The notes beneath the pieces were generated by a model that ran no database searches, was not told the DNA's origin, and saw only the letters and a program-made list of their open reading frames with translations. 64,000 nt of DNA from the NCBI RefSeq assembly GCF_005048265.1, contig NZ_SUNH01000017.1, positions 53,742 to 117,741 of the forward strand, read 5' to 3'. Shown in pieces: positions 25,130 through 32,278 of this stretch. The translations under genes were made by a program, and so were the position numbers. How positions within the stretch are numbered: the first letter of the stretch is position 1; each line of letters begins with the position of its first letter. The stretch comes from Paracoccus hibiscisoli (GTDB taxonomy: Bacteria; Pseudomonadota; Alphaproteobacteria; Rhodobacterales; Rhodobacteraceae).

Positions 25130-25290
25130 GGGTTCGGTTCCTTGGGCGTGGCGGTCGCGGACCGCAAAACGGGGGCATCCGGGATCGGTGCCGATAGATG
25201 ACATTAACAGTCGGGTAAGGAATCCGACGAAAGATGTCAAGAATAGCCGCACCCCTTGCCCGACCCCCTGCGGCAGGGCACTGTGCCGCC

Positions 25291-25902
25291 ATGACCCACG
25301 CCCCCCTTCCCGCGATGATCCTGGCCGGAGGCCGCGCCACCCGCATGGGCGGCGGGGACAAGCCGCTGGTCCTGCTGGCCGGTCGCCCGATCCTGGCGCA
25401 TCTGCTGGACCGGCTGCGGCCCCAGGTGGGGCGGCTTGCGCTGAACGCGAATGGCGATCCGGGGCGATGGGCGGGCTGGGGCCTGCCGGTGGTGGGCGAC
25501 AGCCTGCCCGACCATCCCGGACCGCTGGCGGGGGTGCTGGCGGCGATGGATTGGGCGGCGGCCCAGGGCGCGGCCCATGTGCTGACCGTGGCGGGCGATT
25601 CGCCCTTTCCGCCCGCCGATCTGGCCGCCCGGCTGTGGGCGGCGCGGGGCGCATCGGGCCTGGCGCTGGCCGCCAGCCACGATCGCCACGGCACCCCGCG
25701 CGATCATCCGACCTTCGGGCTGTGGCCAGTGGCGCTGCGCGGCGATCTGGCCGCGACCCTGACCGCCGGACAGCGGCGGATGCGCGACTTCACCGCCCGG
25801 CACCATCCCGGCATTGCCGTCTGGCAGGGGCCGGACCCCTTTGCCAACATCAACACCCCCGCCGATCTGGCCCTGGCCGAGGCGCGCCTTGCCGCGCTTT
25901 GA
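25291..25902 (+). CDS. mobA: Molybdenum cofactor guanylyltransferase
   Basis: Attaches GMP to molybdopterin to make the MGD cofactor of DMSO-reductase-type enzymes. The 203-residue protein has the nucleotide-binding start MILAGGRATRMGGGDKPLVLL (residues about 7-27), NANGDP, VVGDSLPDHPGPLAGVLAAM and LTVAGDSPFPP, then FANINTPADLALAE at the end. The start at 25291 is the ATG just before this motif. It overlaps the next gene. Confidence 0.93.
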   Translation: MTHAPLPAMILAGGRATRMGGGDKPLVLLAGRPILAHLLDRLRPQVGRLALNANGDPGRWAGWGLPVVGDSLPDHPGPLAGVLAAMDWAAAQGAAHVLTVAGDSPFPPADLAARLWAARGASGLALAASHDRHGTPRDHPTFGLWPVALRGDLAATLTAGQRRMRDFTARHHPGIAVWQGPDPFANINTPADLALAEARLAAL

Positions 25903-26728
25903 CCGCATCCTGATCCTGGACTGGTCGGCGGCGGGCAGGCCGGTGCGGGGTGCCAATTCCATCTGGCTGGGCTGCGACGCGGGCAGCCTGTCGAACCCCG
26001 ACACCCGCCAGCGCGCCTGGAAACAGCTGCGCTGCGCCCTGTCGCGGGCCCGGCGCGCCGGACAGCGGGTGCTGATCGGGGCCGATTTCGCCTTTGGCCA
26101 CCCCGCCGGGCTGGCCGCGCGGCTGACGGGTCGGCCCTGCGCGCTGGCGCTGTGGGATCATCTGTCGGCGCTGCACCGGGACGACGACCGCAATGCCAGC
26201 AACTATCGCGACGTCGCGGCGGGGATGAACCGGGCCTTGGGCGCGCCGGTCTTCTGGGGGGACGGGCGGCGCGTGGCCACGCCCGACCTGCCGCGGCTGC
26301 GGCCGCTGCCCGTCCTGCCCCCTCATCGCGTCACCGAAACCCCGGTGCCGGGCGGGCCGCGGCCCAAATCGCCCTTTCAGCTGGCCGGGGCGGGCGCGGT
26401 CGGCGCGCAGAGCCTGACCGGCATCCCCTGGCTGAACCGCCTGCGCAGCCGCCCCGGCGCGGCGGTCTGGCCGTTCCAGCCCTGGCAGGACGCCCCCGTG
26501 GTGCTGGCCGAGGTCTATCCCTCGATGCTGGGCCGCCTGGACGCGGCAGACTGGCCCTGCCTGGACGCGGCGCAGGTGGTGACCCTGGCCCGCACGCTGC
26601 GGCGGCTGGATGATGCGGATGCGCTGGTGCCGATGCTGGCCCCCGACCCGCGCATCACCGACCTGGCCTCCGAAGGCCAGATCCTGGGATTTGGCCATGA
26701 GGCCAGCCTACGCGCGGCGATGCCCTAG
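25889..26728 (+). CDS. Unknown protein encoded in overlap with mobA
   Basis: A protein of about 279 residues. I place the start at the TTG at 25889, 14 bases before the mobA stop, because clear coding character (FDRILILDWSAAGRP) begins there; no ATG is available close by. The beginning looks like a DUF429-type RNase H fold (ILDWSA, then VLIGADFAFGHPAGLAA). Tryptophan- and proline-rich segments and VVLAEVYPSMLG follow. Orthologues in this family group are often annotated vaguely as 'molybdopterin guanine dinucleotide synthesis' because of the neighbour. Real function is unknown. Its end overlaps the convergent LacI gene by 4 bases. Confidence 0.75.
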   Translation: MPRFDRILILDWSAAGRPVRGANSIWLGCDAGSLSNPDTRQRAWKQLRCALSRARRAGQRVLIGADFAFGHPAGLAARLTGRPCALALWDHLSALHRDDDRNASNYRDVAAGMNRALGAPVFWGDGRRVATPDLPRLRPLPVLPPHRVTETPVPGGPRPKSPFQLAGAGAVGAQSLTGIPWLNRLRSRPGAAVWPFQPWQDAPVVLAEVYPSMLGRLDAADWPCLDAAQVVTLARTLRRLDDADALVPMLAPDPRITDLASEGQILGFGHEASLRAAMP

Positions 26729-27744
26729 GCAGGCGGCGCGGTGGACCGGCCGATCACCAGCTCTGCCTCCAGCAGCTCCTGGACGGGGTCGCCGGGGCCG
26801 CCGGTGATGCGGTCGATCAGCAGCGCCGCGCAGCGCGCGCCCGCCACCCGCACCGGCGACCGCATCGCGCTGAACACCGGCACGGCCTCGCGGTTGGCGT
26901 AATAGGACAGGTCGTCGTCAAAGGTCAGCACCGACAGGTCGCGCCCCAGGACCAGCCCCGCCTCCTCGACGGCCTGGCGCACGCCGGTGGCGATCATCGT
27001 GGCCGCGCACAGGATCGCGGTGGGCCGCGCCCCGCCCAGCAGCCGCCGGGCCTGGGCATAGCCGTAGGCGGCGGTCATCTCTCCGCTGGCCATCAGCGCG
27101 GGGTCGGCGCCCACCCCCGCATCGGCAAGCGCCCGCAGATAGCCGTCGCGGCGGCGGCGCGCGAAATCCAGCCGCTCATCCCCGTTGATCAGCGCGATGC
27201 GGCGGTGCCCCAGCTGCAGCAGGAACTCGGTCCCGCGCTGGAACGCGCGCTGGTTGTTCACGTCGACCCAGGAATAGGGGCCGTCATGCCCCGTCACCCG
27301 CCCGTGCACGACATAGGGCAGCCCGATCCGGTCCAGCAACGCCGGGCGCGGGTCGTCATGGCGCGGGAACTGCACGATCACGCCCCCGATCAGCCCCTTG
27401 GAGGACAGCGCCCGATAGGCGTCGGGCTGTTCCTCCTCGGGGACCACGGTCAGGTTGATCTCGAACCGGCGGCGGGCGCATTCCTCTCCCACGCCGGCCA
27501 GGAAATCGGCATAGATCGGGTTCACGATCTCATTCCGCCCGCCGATGGGGATGACGCAGCCGATGGTGCTGGCGTGGCCCATCGCCAGGAACCGGGCATG
27601 GGCGTTGGGCTGGTATCCGTGCTGGCGGGCGGCGGCGATCAGGCGGGCGCGGGTCTGGGCGTTCACCTCGGGATGGCCGTTCAGCGCGCGGCTGACCGTG
27701 GTGGCGGACATGCCGACCAGCTTGGCGAAATCCTTCAGTTTCAT
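26725..27744 (-). CDS. LacI family transcriptional regulator
   Basis: A 339-residue repressor. The N-terminal helix-turn-helix and hinge read LKDFAKLVGMSATTVSRALN followed by HPEVNAQTRARI-like residues. The periplasmic-binding-protein-like effector domain has CVIPIGGRNEIVNPIYADFL, a loop with VVHGRVTGHD, and the DNA/effector hinge FDDDLSYYANREAVPVF. The ATG at 27744 begins at the HTH. No sugar transporter or catabolic operon is adjacent, so the regulon must lie elsewhere and the effector is unknown. Confidence 0.92.
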   Translation of the reverse strand: MKLKDFAKLVGMSATTVSRALNGHPEVNAQTRARLIAAARQHGYQPNAHARFLAMGHASTIGCVIPIGGRNEIVNPIYADFLAGVGEECARRRFEINLTVVPEEEQPDAYRALSSKGLIGGVIVQFPRHDDPRPALLDRIGLPYVVHGRVTGHDGPYSWVDVNNQRAFQRGTEFLLQLGHRRIALINGDERLDFARRRRDGYLRALADAGVGADPALMASGEMTAAYGYAQARRLLGGARPTAILCAATMIATGVRQAVEEAGLVLGRDLSVLTFDDDLSYYANREAVPVFSAMRSPVRVAGARCAALLIDRITGGPGDPVQELLEAELVIGRSTAPPA

Positions 27745-27904
27745 CGTCTGCACGGGCCTGGGGCTGCGGCGCGTGGTCGCGCCGGTCTGCGGGGGCCCTA
27801 TCCATGCCGCGATCCGGGGCGCATGGCAACTGCCGCGCGGCCTTGGGCGTTGACAAACGCCCGCCACAGGGCACCCTTGTCCCCCGAACACCCCGCAAAG
27901 GCGC

Positions 27905-28618
27905 ATGATGACGAACCGAACCCTGGCAATCCTGGTCCTTGTCGCGGCGCTGGCCTTTGCGGCCTCTCCGCTGCTGTTTCCGGGCTTTGCGGGCTATGAC
28001 CCCGACCGCTTTCCGATCCCCCAGCAGAACCCGCCGATCCAGCCGGCGGGCTGGGCCTTTTCCATCTGGGGGGTGATCTATCTGTGGCTGATCGCGGGCG
28101 CCGCCTTCGGCCTCTGGCGCCGCGCCGAGGATGAGGACTGGCTGCCGCTGCGCGCGCCGCTGCTGGTCAGCCTGGTCATCGGTTTCGCCTGGCTGCCGGT
28201 GGCGCAGCGCCTGCCGGGGCTGGCCACGCTGATGATCCTGGCGATGCTGGTCAGCGCCATCGTCGCGATGATCTGGGCCGGGCGCCGCGACCGCTGGCTG
28301 GAGGGGCGGCCCATCGCCCTCTATGCGGGCTGGCTGACGGCGGCGTCGGGCGCCTCGGTCGGGATCTGGCTGGGCGGGCATGGCTGGCTGTCGGCGCAGA
28401 TGGCCGCCATCCTGTGCCTGATCGCGGTGGCAGCCCTGGCCCTGGGCGTCCAGTCGCTGCGCCCGCGCGAATGGGCCTATCCGGCGGCGGTCATCTGGGC
28501 GCTGGTGGCGATCGTCGCCGCCAATTGGGGCGCGGGCAACTGGCCGGTGATCGGCATCGCCGCCCTCTCTGTCGCCGCCCTGGCCGCCCGCATTGTCCAA
28601 ACCCGCCGACCGTCCTGA
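27905..28618 (+). CDS. TspO/MBR-related tryptophan-rich membrane protein
   Basis: A 237-residue polytopic protein with about seven hydrophobic helices. It has the family region QPAGWAFSIWGVIYLWL and several conserved tryptophans (SIWGVIY, FGLW). It is longer than true TspO (about 160 residues) and belongs to the TspO-like group that sits beside it. In Rhodobacter TspO affects tetrapyrrole export and oxygen signalling; whether this relative does so is unproven. An AAAGG precedes two adjacent ATGs (27905, 27908). It lies 24 bp before a glutathione peroxidase gene. Confidence 0.78.
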   Translation: MMTNRTLAILVLVAALAFAASPLLFPGFAGYDPDRFPIPQQNPPIQPAGWAFSIWGVIYLWLIAGAAFGLWRRAEDEDWLPLRAPLLVSLVIGFAWLPVAQRLPGLATLMILAMLVSAIVAMIWAGRRDRWLEGRPIALYAGWLTAASGASVGIWLGGHGWLSAQMAAILCLIAVAALALGVQSLRPREWAYPAAVIWALVAIVAANWGAGNWPVIGIAALSVAALAARIVQTRRPS

Positions 28619-28642
28619 CCCCCCGCAAAAAGGAGAAAGCCT

Positions 28643-29179
28643 ATGAAACGCCGCCTTTTCCTGTCCCTGGCCACCGCCCTGCCCGCCCTGGGCCTGACCC
28701 GCGCCCGCGCGCAGGCAGTGCCCAGCTTTACCTTTCCGTCGGTGGACGGGGGCGATTACGACACCGCAGGGTGGCGGGGCCGCCCGGTGCTGGTGGTGAA
28801 CACCGCCTCGATGTGCGGCTTCGCGGGCCAGCTGGCCGACATGCAGGCGCTGCACGACGCCTATGCCCCGCGCGGGCTGGTGGTGCTGGCCGTGCCGTCC
28901 AACGATTTCAACCAGGAGCTGGCCAGCGGGGCCGAGGCCAAGGCCTATTGCGAGCTGCAATACGGCATGACCCTGCCCATGACCGACATCCTGCCCGTGG
29001 CCAAGGGGGATGTGCATCCCTTCTATGCCTGGGCGCGGCAGGAAACCGGATTCGTGCCGCAATGGAATTTCAACAAGGTCCTGCTGGACCCGCAGGGGCG
29101 CATCGCGGGCACCTGGGGGTCCTTCGTGAAACCCGGCGGGCGTCAGATCATCGGCGCGGCGACGCCCTGGCTCACCTGA
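28643..29179 (+). CDS. Glutathione peroxidase, exported form
   Basis: A 178-residue thiol peroxidase of the GPx fold. The Cys-type active site is NTASMCGF (Cys58), and Gln91 lies in FNQE. Trp141 and Asn142 in WNFNKVLLDPQG complete the catalytic tetrad. The N-terminus (KRRLFLSLATALPALGL, cleavage near ARAQA) is a signal peptide, so it acts in the periplasm and probably uses a thioredoxin-like reductant. Good AAGGAG Shine-Dalgarno. Probably co-transcribed with the TspO-like gene. Confidence 0.9.
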   Translation: MKRRLFLSLATALPALGLTRARAQAVPSFTFPSVDGGDYDTAGWRGRPVLVVNTASMCGFAGQLADMQALHDAYAPRGLVVLAVPSNDFNQELASGAEAKAYCELQYGMTLPMTDILPVAKGDVHPFYAWARQETGFVPQWNFNKVLLDPQGRIAGTWGSFVKPGGRQIIGAATPWLT

Positions 29180-29845
29180 TCACCAGGGCACCCGCGCGCC
29201 CTTCCAGTCCCAAAAGCTGCCGCTATCCTCGGGCGTCAGGCGGTCGATGACCGCCAGCAGCGCCTCGGCGCTGTGATCGGGGGTGATGGTCGGATGGCGG
29301 CTGGCGTATTTCGCGCTCAGCGACGTGGCCACCGTGCCGGGATGCAGCGCCACCAGGATCGACTGGCGGTTCCGGCGGCGATATTCGATCGAGGCCGTGC
29401 GGATGATCTGGTTCTGCGCCGCCTTGGCCGCGCGATAGGCGACCCAGCCGCCCAGGTCGTTATCCCCGATCGACCCCACCCGCGCCGACAGCGATGCCAG
29501 CACCGCCCGCCGGTCCCGCGCCAGCAGCGGCCCGAAATGGCGGATGGCCAGAGCCACGCCCGTGGCGTTCAGCGCGAATTGCGCGGCCATGGCGTCCGCA
29601 TCGACGGCGTCCATCGATTTTTCCGGCTGGCGCCCGTCGATGACCAGCGCGCCGGTGGTGTTCACGATCAGATCAAAGCTGTGCCCCGCCAGCCGTGCGG
29701 CGTGGTCCGCGACCGTGTCCGCCTGCGTCAAATCCAGCCCGTCGCGCGACCGCGACAGGCCGGTGACGGCCACGCCCTGCCCCTCCAGCCGGGCGGCCAT
29801 CGCCGCCCCGATCCCGCCCGAAGCCCCCAGAATCAGCGCCTGCAT
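29180..29845 (-). CDS. SDR family NAD(P)-dependent oxidoreductase
   Basis: A 221-residue short-chain dehydrogenase with the cofactor loop LGASGGIGAAMA (6-17). It also has NTTGALV, the structural SLSARVGSIGDN strand and the catalytic YxxxK as YRAAKAAQN. An Asn-rich C-terminus precedes HPGTVAT. The start overlaps the photolyase stop (TGATG), so it is co-translated with phrB. It resembles the small SDRs found after photolyase genes in Rhodobacteraceae; the substrate is unknown. It converges on the glutathione peroxidase gene with no gap. Confidence 0.88.
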   Translation of the reverse strand: MQALILGASGGIGAAMAARLEGQGVAVTGLSRSRDGLDLTQADTVADHAARLAGHSFDLIVNTTGALVIDGRQPEKSMDAVDADAMAAQFALNATGVALAIRHFGPLLARDRRAVLASLSARVGSIGDNDLGGWVAYRAAKAAQNQIIRTASIEYRRRNRQSILVALHPGTVATSLSAKYASRHPTITPDHSAEALLAVIDRLTPEDSGSFWDWKGARVPW

Positions 29846-31221
29846 CACGATTTCATCTCCTCATAGGCGGTCAGCGCCCGCGCCCGCCCCTCGGGCAGCG
29901 AGATCCGCGGCATCGCGCGCCGGGTCAGATCCAGATCCCAAGACCGCGGAATGGCGGCGCCGAAATCCTGTGCGCCCGGCGCGTCGGGGCGCATCCAATG
30001 GTCGCGATAGCGCGATTTGGCGTCGAATTTCTCGGCCTGGGTCTCGGGGTTGAAGATGCGGAAAAAGGGCGAGGCATCCGGCCCGCAGCCCCCCACCCAT
30101 TGCCAGTTCATCGCGTTGGACGCCGCGTCCCAATCCGTCAGACAGCGCGCGAACCAGTCCAGTCCGACCCGCCAGTCGGTCAGCAGATGTTTCGTCAGAT
30201 AGCTGCCGGTGATCATCCGCACCCGGTTGTGCATCCGCCCCGTGGCATACAGCTCTCGCATGCCGGCATCGACGATGGGCACGCCGGTGCGGCCGCGCCG
30301 CCAGGCCTCGGCGTCGTCATTGTCGGCGCGCCAGGGGAAATCGGTCCATTCCTTGCGCCAGGGGGCGCGGCCCAGATCGGGCGATTCGGCCATCAGCTCG
30401 CGCGCGAATTCGCGCCAGCACAGCTCCGAGAGGAACGGCTCGATGCCGGGAATGCCCTGTTCGAAATCGCCGCGACAGCGCGCCCAGATGCGCCGGGCGC
30501 TGATCTCTCCGACCGCCAAGGCGTCCGACAGCCCCGATGTCGCCTCCGGGCGCCACGGATGGTCGCGATCGGCCTTGTAGCCCGCGACATCGCCGGTCAG
30601 GAATTCCTCCAGCCGGTCATGGGCGGCCTCCTCTCCGGCCCGGATATGCGCGGCCATGACGTCCCAGCCGCGGTCCATCGCGGCCCGCGCCTCGGGCCAG
30701 TCGGGGGCGTCGCTTTCGGGCCAGCGCTCCGGTGCGGACAGGCGCGGCGCGGCCAGGGGCGGTGCGATATCGACCTGCCGCACGGCCTTCCAGAAGGGGG
30801 TGAACACCTTGTAGACGCCCCCCGACCCGGTCCTGACCGACCCGCGCGGCACCAGATCGGCCAGCGGATGCAGGTGCAGCACCGCACCCCCCCGCCGGGC
30901 CGCATCGGCCAGCCCGTCATCCGAGGCAAAGGGAAACCCCTCGGTCGCATGCACCTGGGTCGCGCCCGTGGCGCGTGCGACGGCCTCCAGCACGGCGTCA
31001 GGCGCGCCCCGCCTTACGATCAGGCGGCTGCCCTGGGCGCGCAGCGCGCGGTCCAGCGGCGCCAGTGCCATCGCCTGACGCTGCGCGCTGGCCGGGTGGT
31101 CGCGGGCCTCGGCAGGGTCCAGGATCACCAGCGGCACGACCGCCCCGGCCGCAGCCGCGGCGACCAGCGCCGGGTGGTCGTCCAGCCGCAGAACCCGCCT
31201 GAACCAGCAGATGACCGTCAT
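29845..31221 (-). CDS. phrB: Deoxyribodipyrimidine photolyase
   Basis: Light-dependent repair of cyclobutane pyrimidine dimers. The 458-residue protein has the N-terminal Rossmann antenna domain (TVICWFRRVLRLDDHPALV) and the FAD-binding helical domain. The signatures there are CWREFARELM, TGVPIVDAGMRELYATG and HNRVRMITGSYLTKHLLTDW, then NAMNWQWVGGCGPDASPFF. The ATG at 31221 has GGGAG upstream. A class I CPD photolyase is most likely; a cryptochrome-like activity cannot be excluded. Confidence 0.95.
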   Translation of the reverse strand: MTVICWFRRVLRLDDHPALVAAAAAGAVVPLVILDPAEARDHPASAQRQAMALAPLDRALRAQGSRLIVRRGAPDAVLEAVARATGATQVHATEGFPFASDDGLADAARRGGAVLHLHPLADLVPRGSVRTGSGGVYKVFTPFWKAVRQVDIAPPLAAPRLSAPERWPESDAPDWPEARAAMDRGWDVMAAHIRAGEEAAHDRLEEFLTGDVAGYKADRDHPWRPEATSGLSDALAVGEISARRIWARCRGDFEQGIPGIEPFLSELCWREFARELMAESPDLGRAPWRKEWTDFPWRADNDDAEAWRRGRTGVPIVDAGMRELYATGRMHNRVRMITGSYLTKHLLTDWRVGLDWFARCLTDWDAASNAMNWQWVGGCGPDASPFFRIFNPETQAEKFDAKSRYRDHWMRPDAPGAQDFGAAIPRSWDLDLTRRAMPRISLPEGRARALTAYEEMKS

Positions 31222-31369
31222 CGCATTCTCCCTCTCTGTCCCGATGATCACGCGCGGGGGCCGAAATGGTTTCATTGCGCCCTGCCCGTCCAAAGGAAAC
31301 GCGCGGCATTGTCACACCCCGCCCCGGTGGTATAGCTGAAACCCCGCCCGCCCCAGAAGGCCCCCTCCC

Positions 31370-32116
31370 GTGTCCGACACCGACTTTCCCCCCGGCTTCG
31401 TCTCGCTGGTCTCGGCCGGTCCGGGCGACCCCGAGCTGTTGACCCTCAAGGCCGCGCGGCGGCTGCGCCATGCCGATGTGGTGCTGTTCGACGACCTGGC
31501 CTCCGGGCCGGTGCTGGACCATGCGGGCCCGCAGGCCGACCTGATCGCGGTGGGCAAGCGCGCGGGCCGCCCCTCGGCCAAACAGGATGCGGTGAACGCG
31601 CTGATCGTCAGCCATGCGCAGGCCGGCCGCCGCGTGGTGCGCCTGAAATCCGGCGACAGCGGCATCTTTGGCCGCCTGGAGGAGGAGCTGACCGCCCTGA
31701 CCGCCGCCGGCATCCCCTGGGAGATCGTGCCCGGCGTCACCTCGGCCAGCGCGGCGGCGGCGGCGATGGGCATGCCGCTGACCCGGCGGCTGACGGCGCG
31801 GCGGGTGCAGTTCGTGACCGGCGCCGACATCACCGGCCAGCTGCCCGGCGACATCAACTGGGCGGCGCTGGCCGATCCGCTGACCACGACCGTGGTGTTC
31901 ATGGGCCAGCGCAGCTTTCCGGGCATGGCGAAACTGCTGATCGACCACGGCCTGCCCGCCGATACCCCGGCCCTGCTGGCCGAGGCCGTGGGCCATCCGG
32001 GCCAGCGCCTGCTGCCCGGCACCGTCGACAGTCTGGCGCGCCTGCTGGCGCAGCAGGGACCGGCCAGCCAGCCGGGGCTGATCCTTTACGGGCCGCTGGC
32101 GCTGCCCCCCGCCTGA
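31370..32116 (+). CDS. cobA: Uroporphyrinogen-III C-methyltransferase
   Basis: SAM-dependent enzyme that makes precorrin-2 for siroheme and cobalamin. The 248-residue protein has SLVSAGPGDPELLTLKAARRL, VVLFDDLAS, GKRAGRPSAKQ, RLKSGDSGIFGR and EIVPGVTSASAAAAAMGMPL, the standard SUMT motif set. The start is a GTG at 31370 preceded by AGAAGG. It is a stand-alone CobA/SirA-type enzyme rather than a CysG fusion. No other cobalamin genes are close. Confidence 0.93.
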   Translation: MSDTDFPPGFVSLVSAGPGDPELLTLKAARRLRHADVVLFDDLASGPVLDHAGPQADLIAVGKRAGRPSAKQDAVNALIVSHAQAGRRVVRLKSGDSGIFGRLEEELTALTAAGIPWEIVPGVTSASAAAAAMGMPLTRRLTARRVQFVTGADITGQLPGDINWAALADPLTTTVVFMGQRSFPGMAKLLIDHGLPADTPALLAEAVGHPGQRLLPGTVDSLARLLAQQGPASQPGLILYGPLALPPA

Positions 32117-32212
32117 CCCCGCCCGGATCGGCGCCGGGTTCCCCGCGGCCGGGGATATTCGCCTAAAATGCACATCAAGCAAAACTGGCACCCGGTGCTC
32201 GGGCGCGGCATC

Positions 32213-32228
32213 TTAAGACCATCTTAAC
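32213..32228 (+). promoter_or_regulatory. CtrA-type box upstream of the RTX gene
   Basis: TTAA (32213-32216), seven bases, then TTAAC (32224-32228) exactly fits the alphaproteobacterial CtrA site TTAA-N7-TTAAC. It also forms an 11-bp-period direct repeat of CATCTTAA. It ends 50 bp before the ATG of the RTX gene, where an activator would overlap the -35 region. No other such match was noticed in the window. Confidence 0.6.
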
Positions 32229-32278
32229 AGTTGCCCCCGACGCGCCGCCCCCTCCCCGGCCGCAACCCCAGAAACGCC

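Noticed and set aside
31222..31369. Cobalamin riboswitch before cobA
   Set aside because: The leader is short and shows no B12-box-like sequence or extended pairing.
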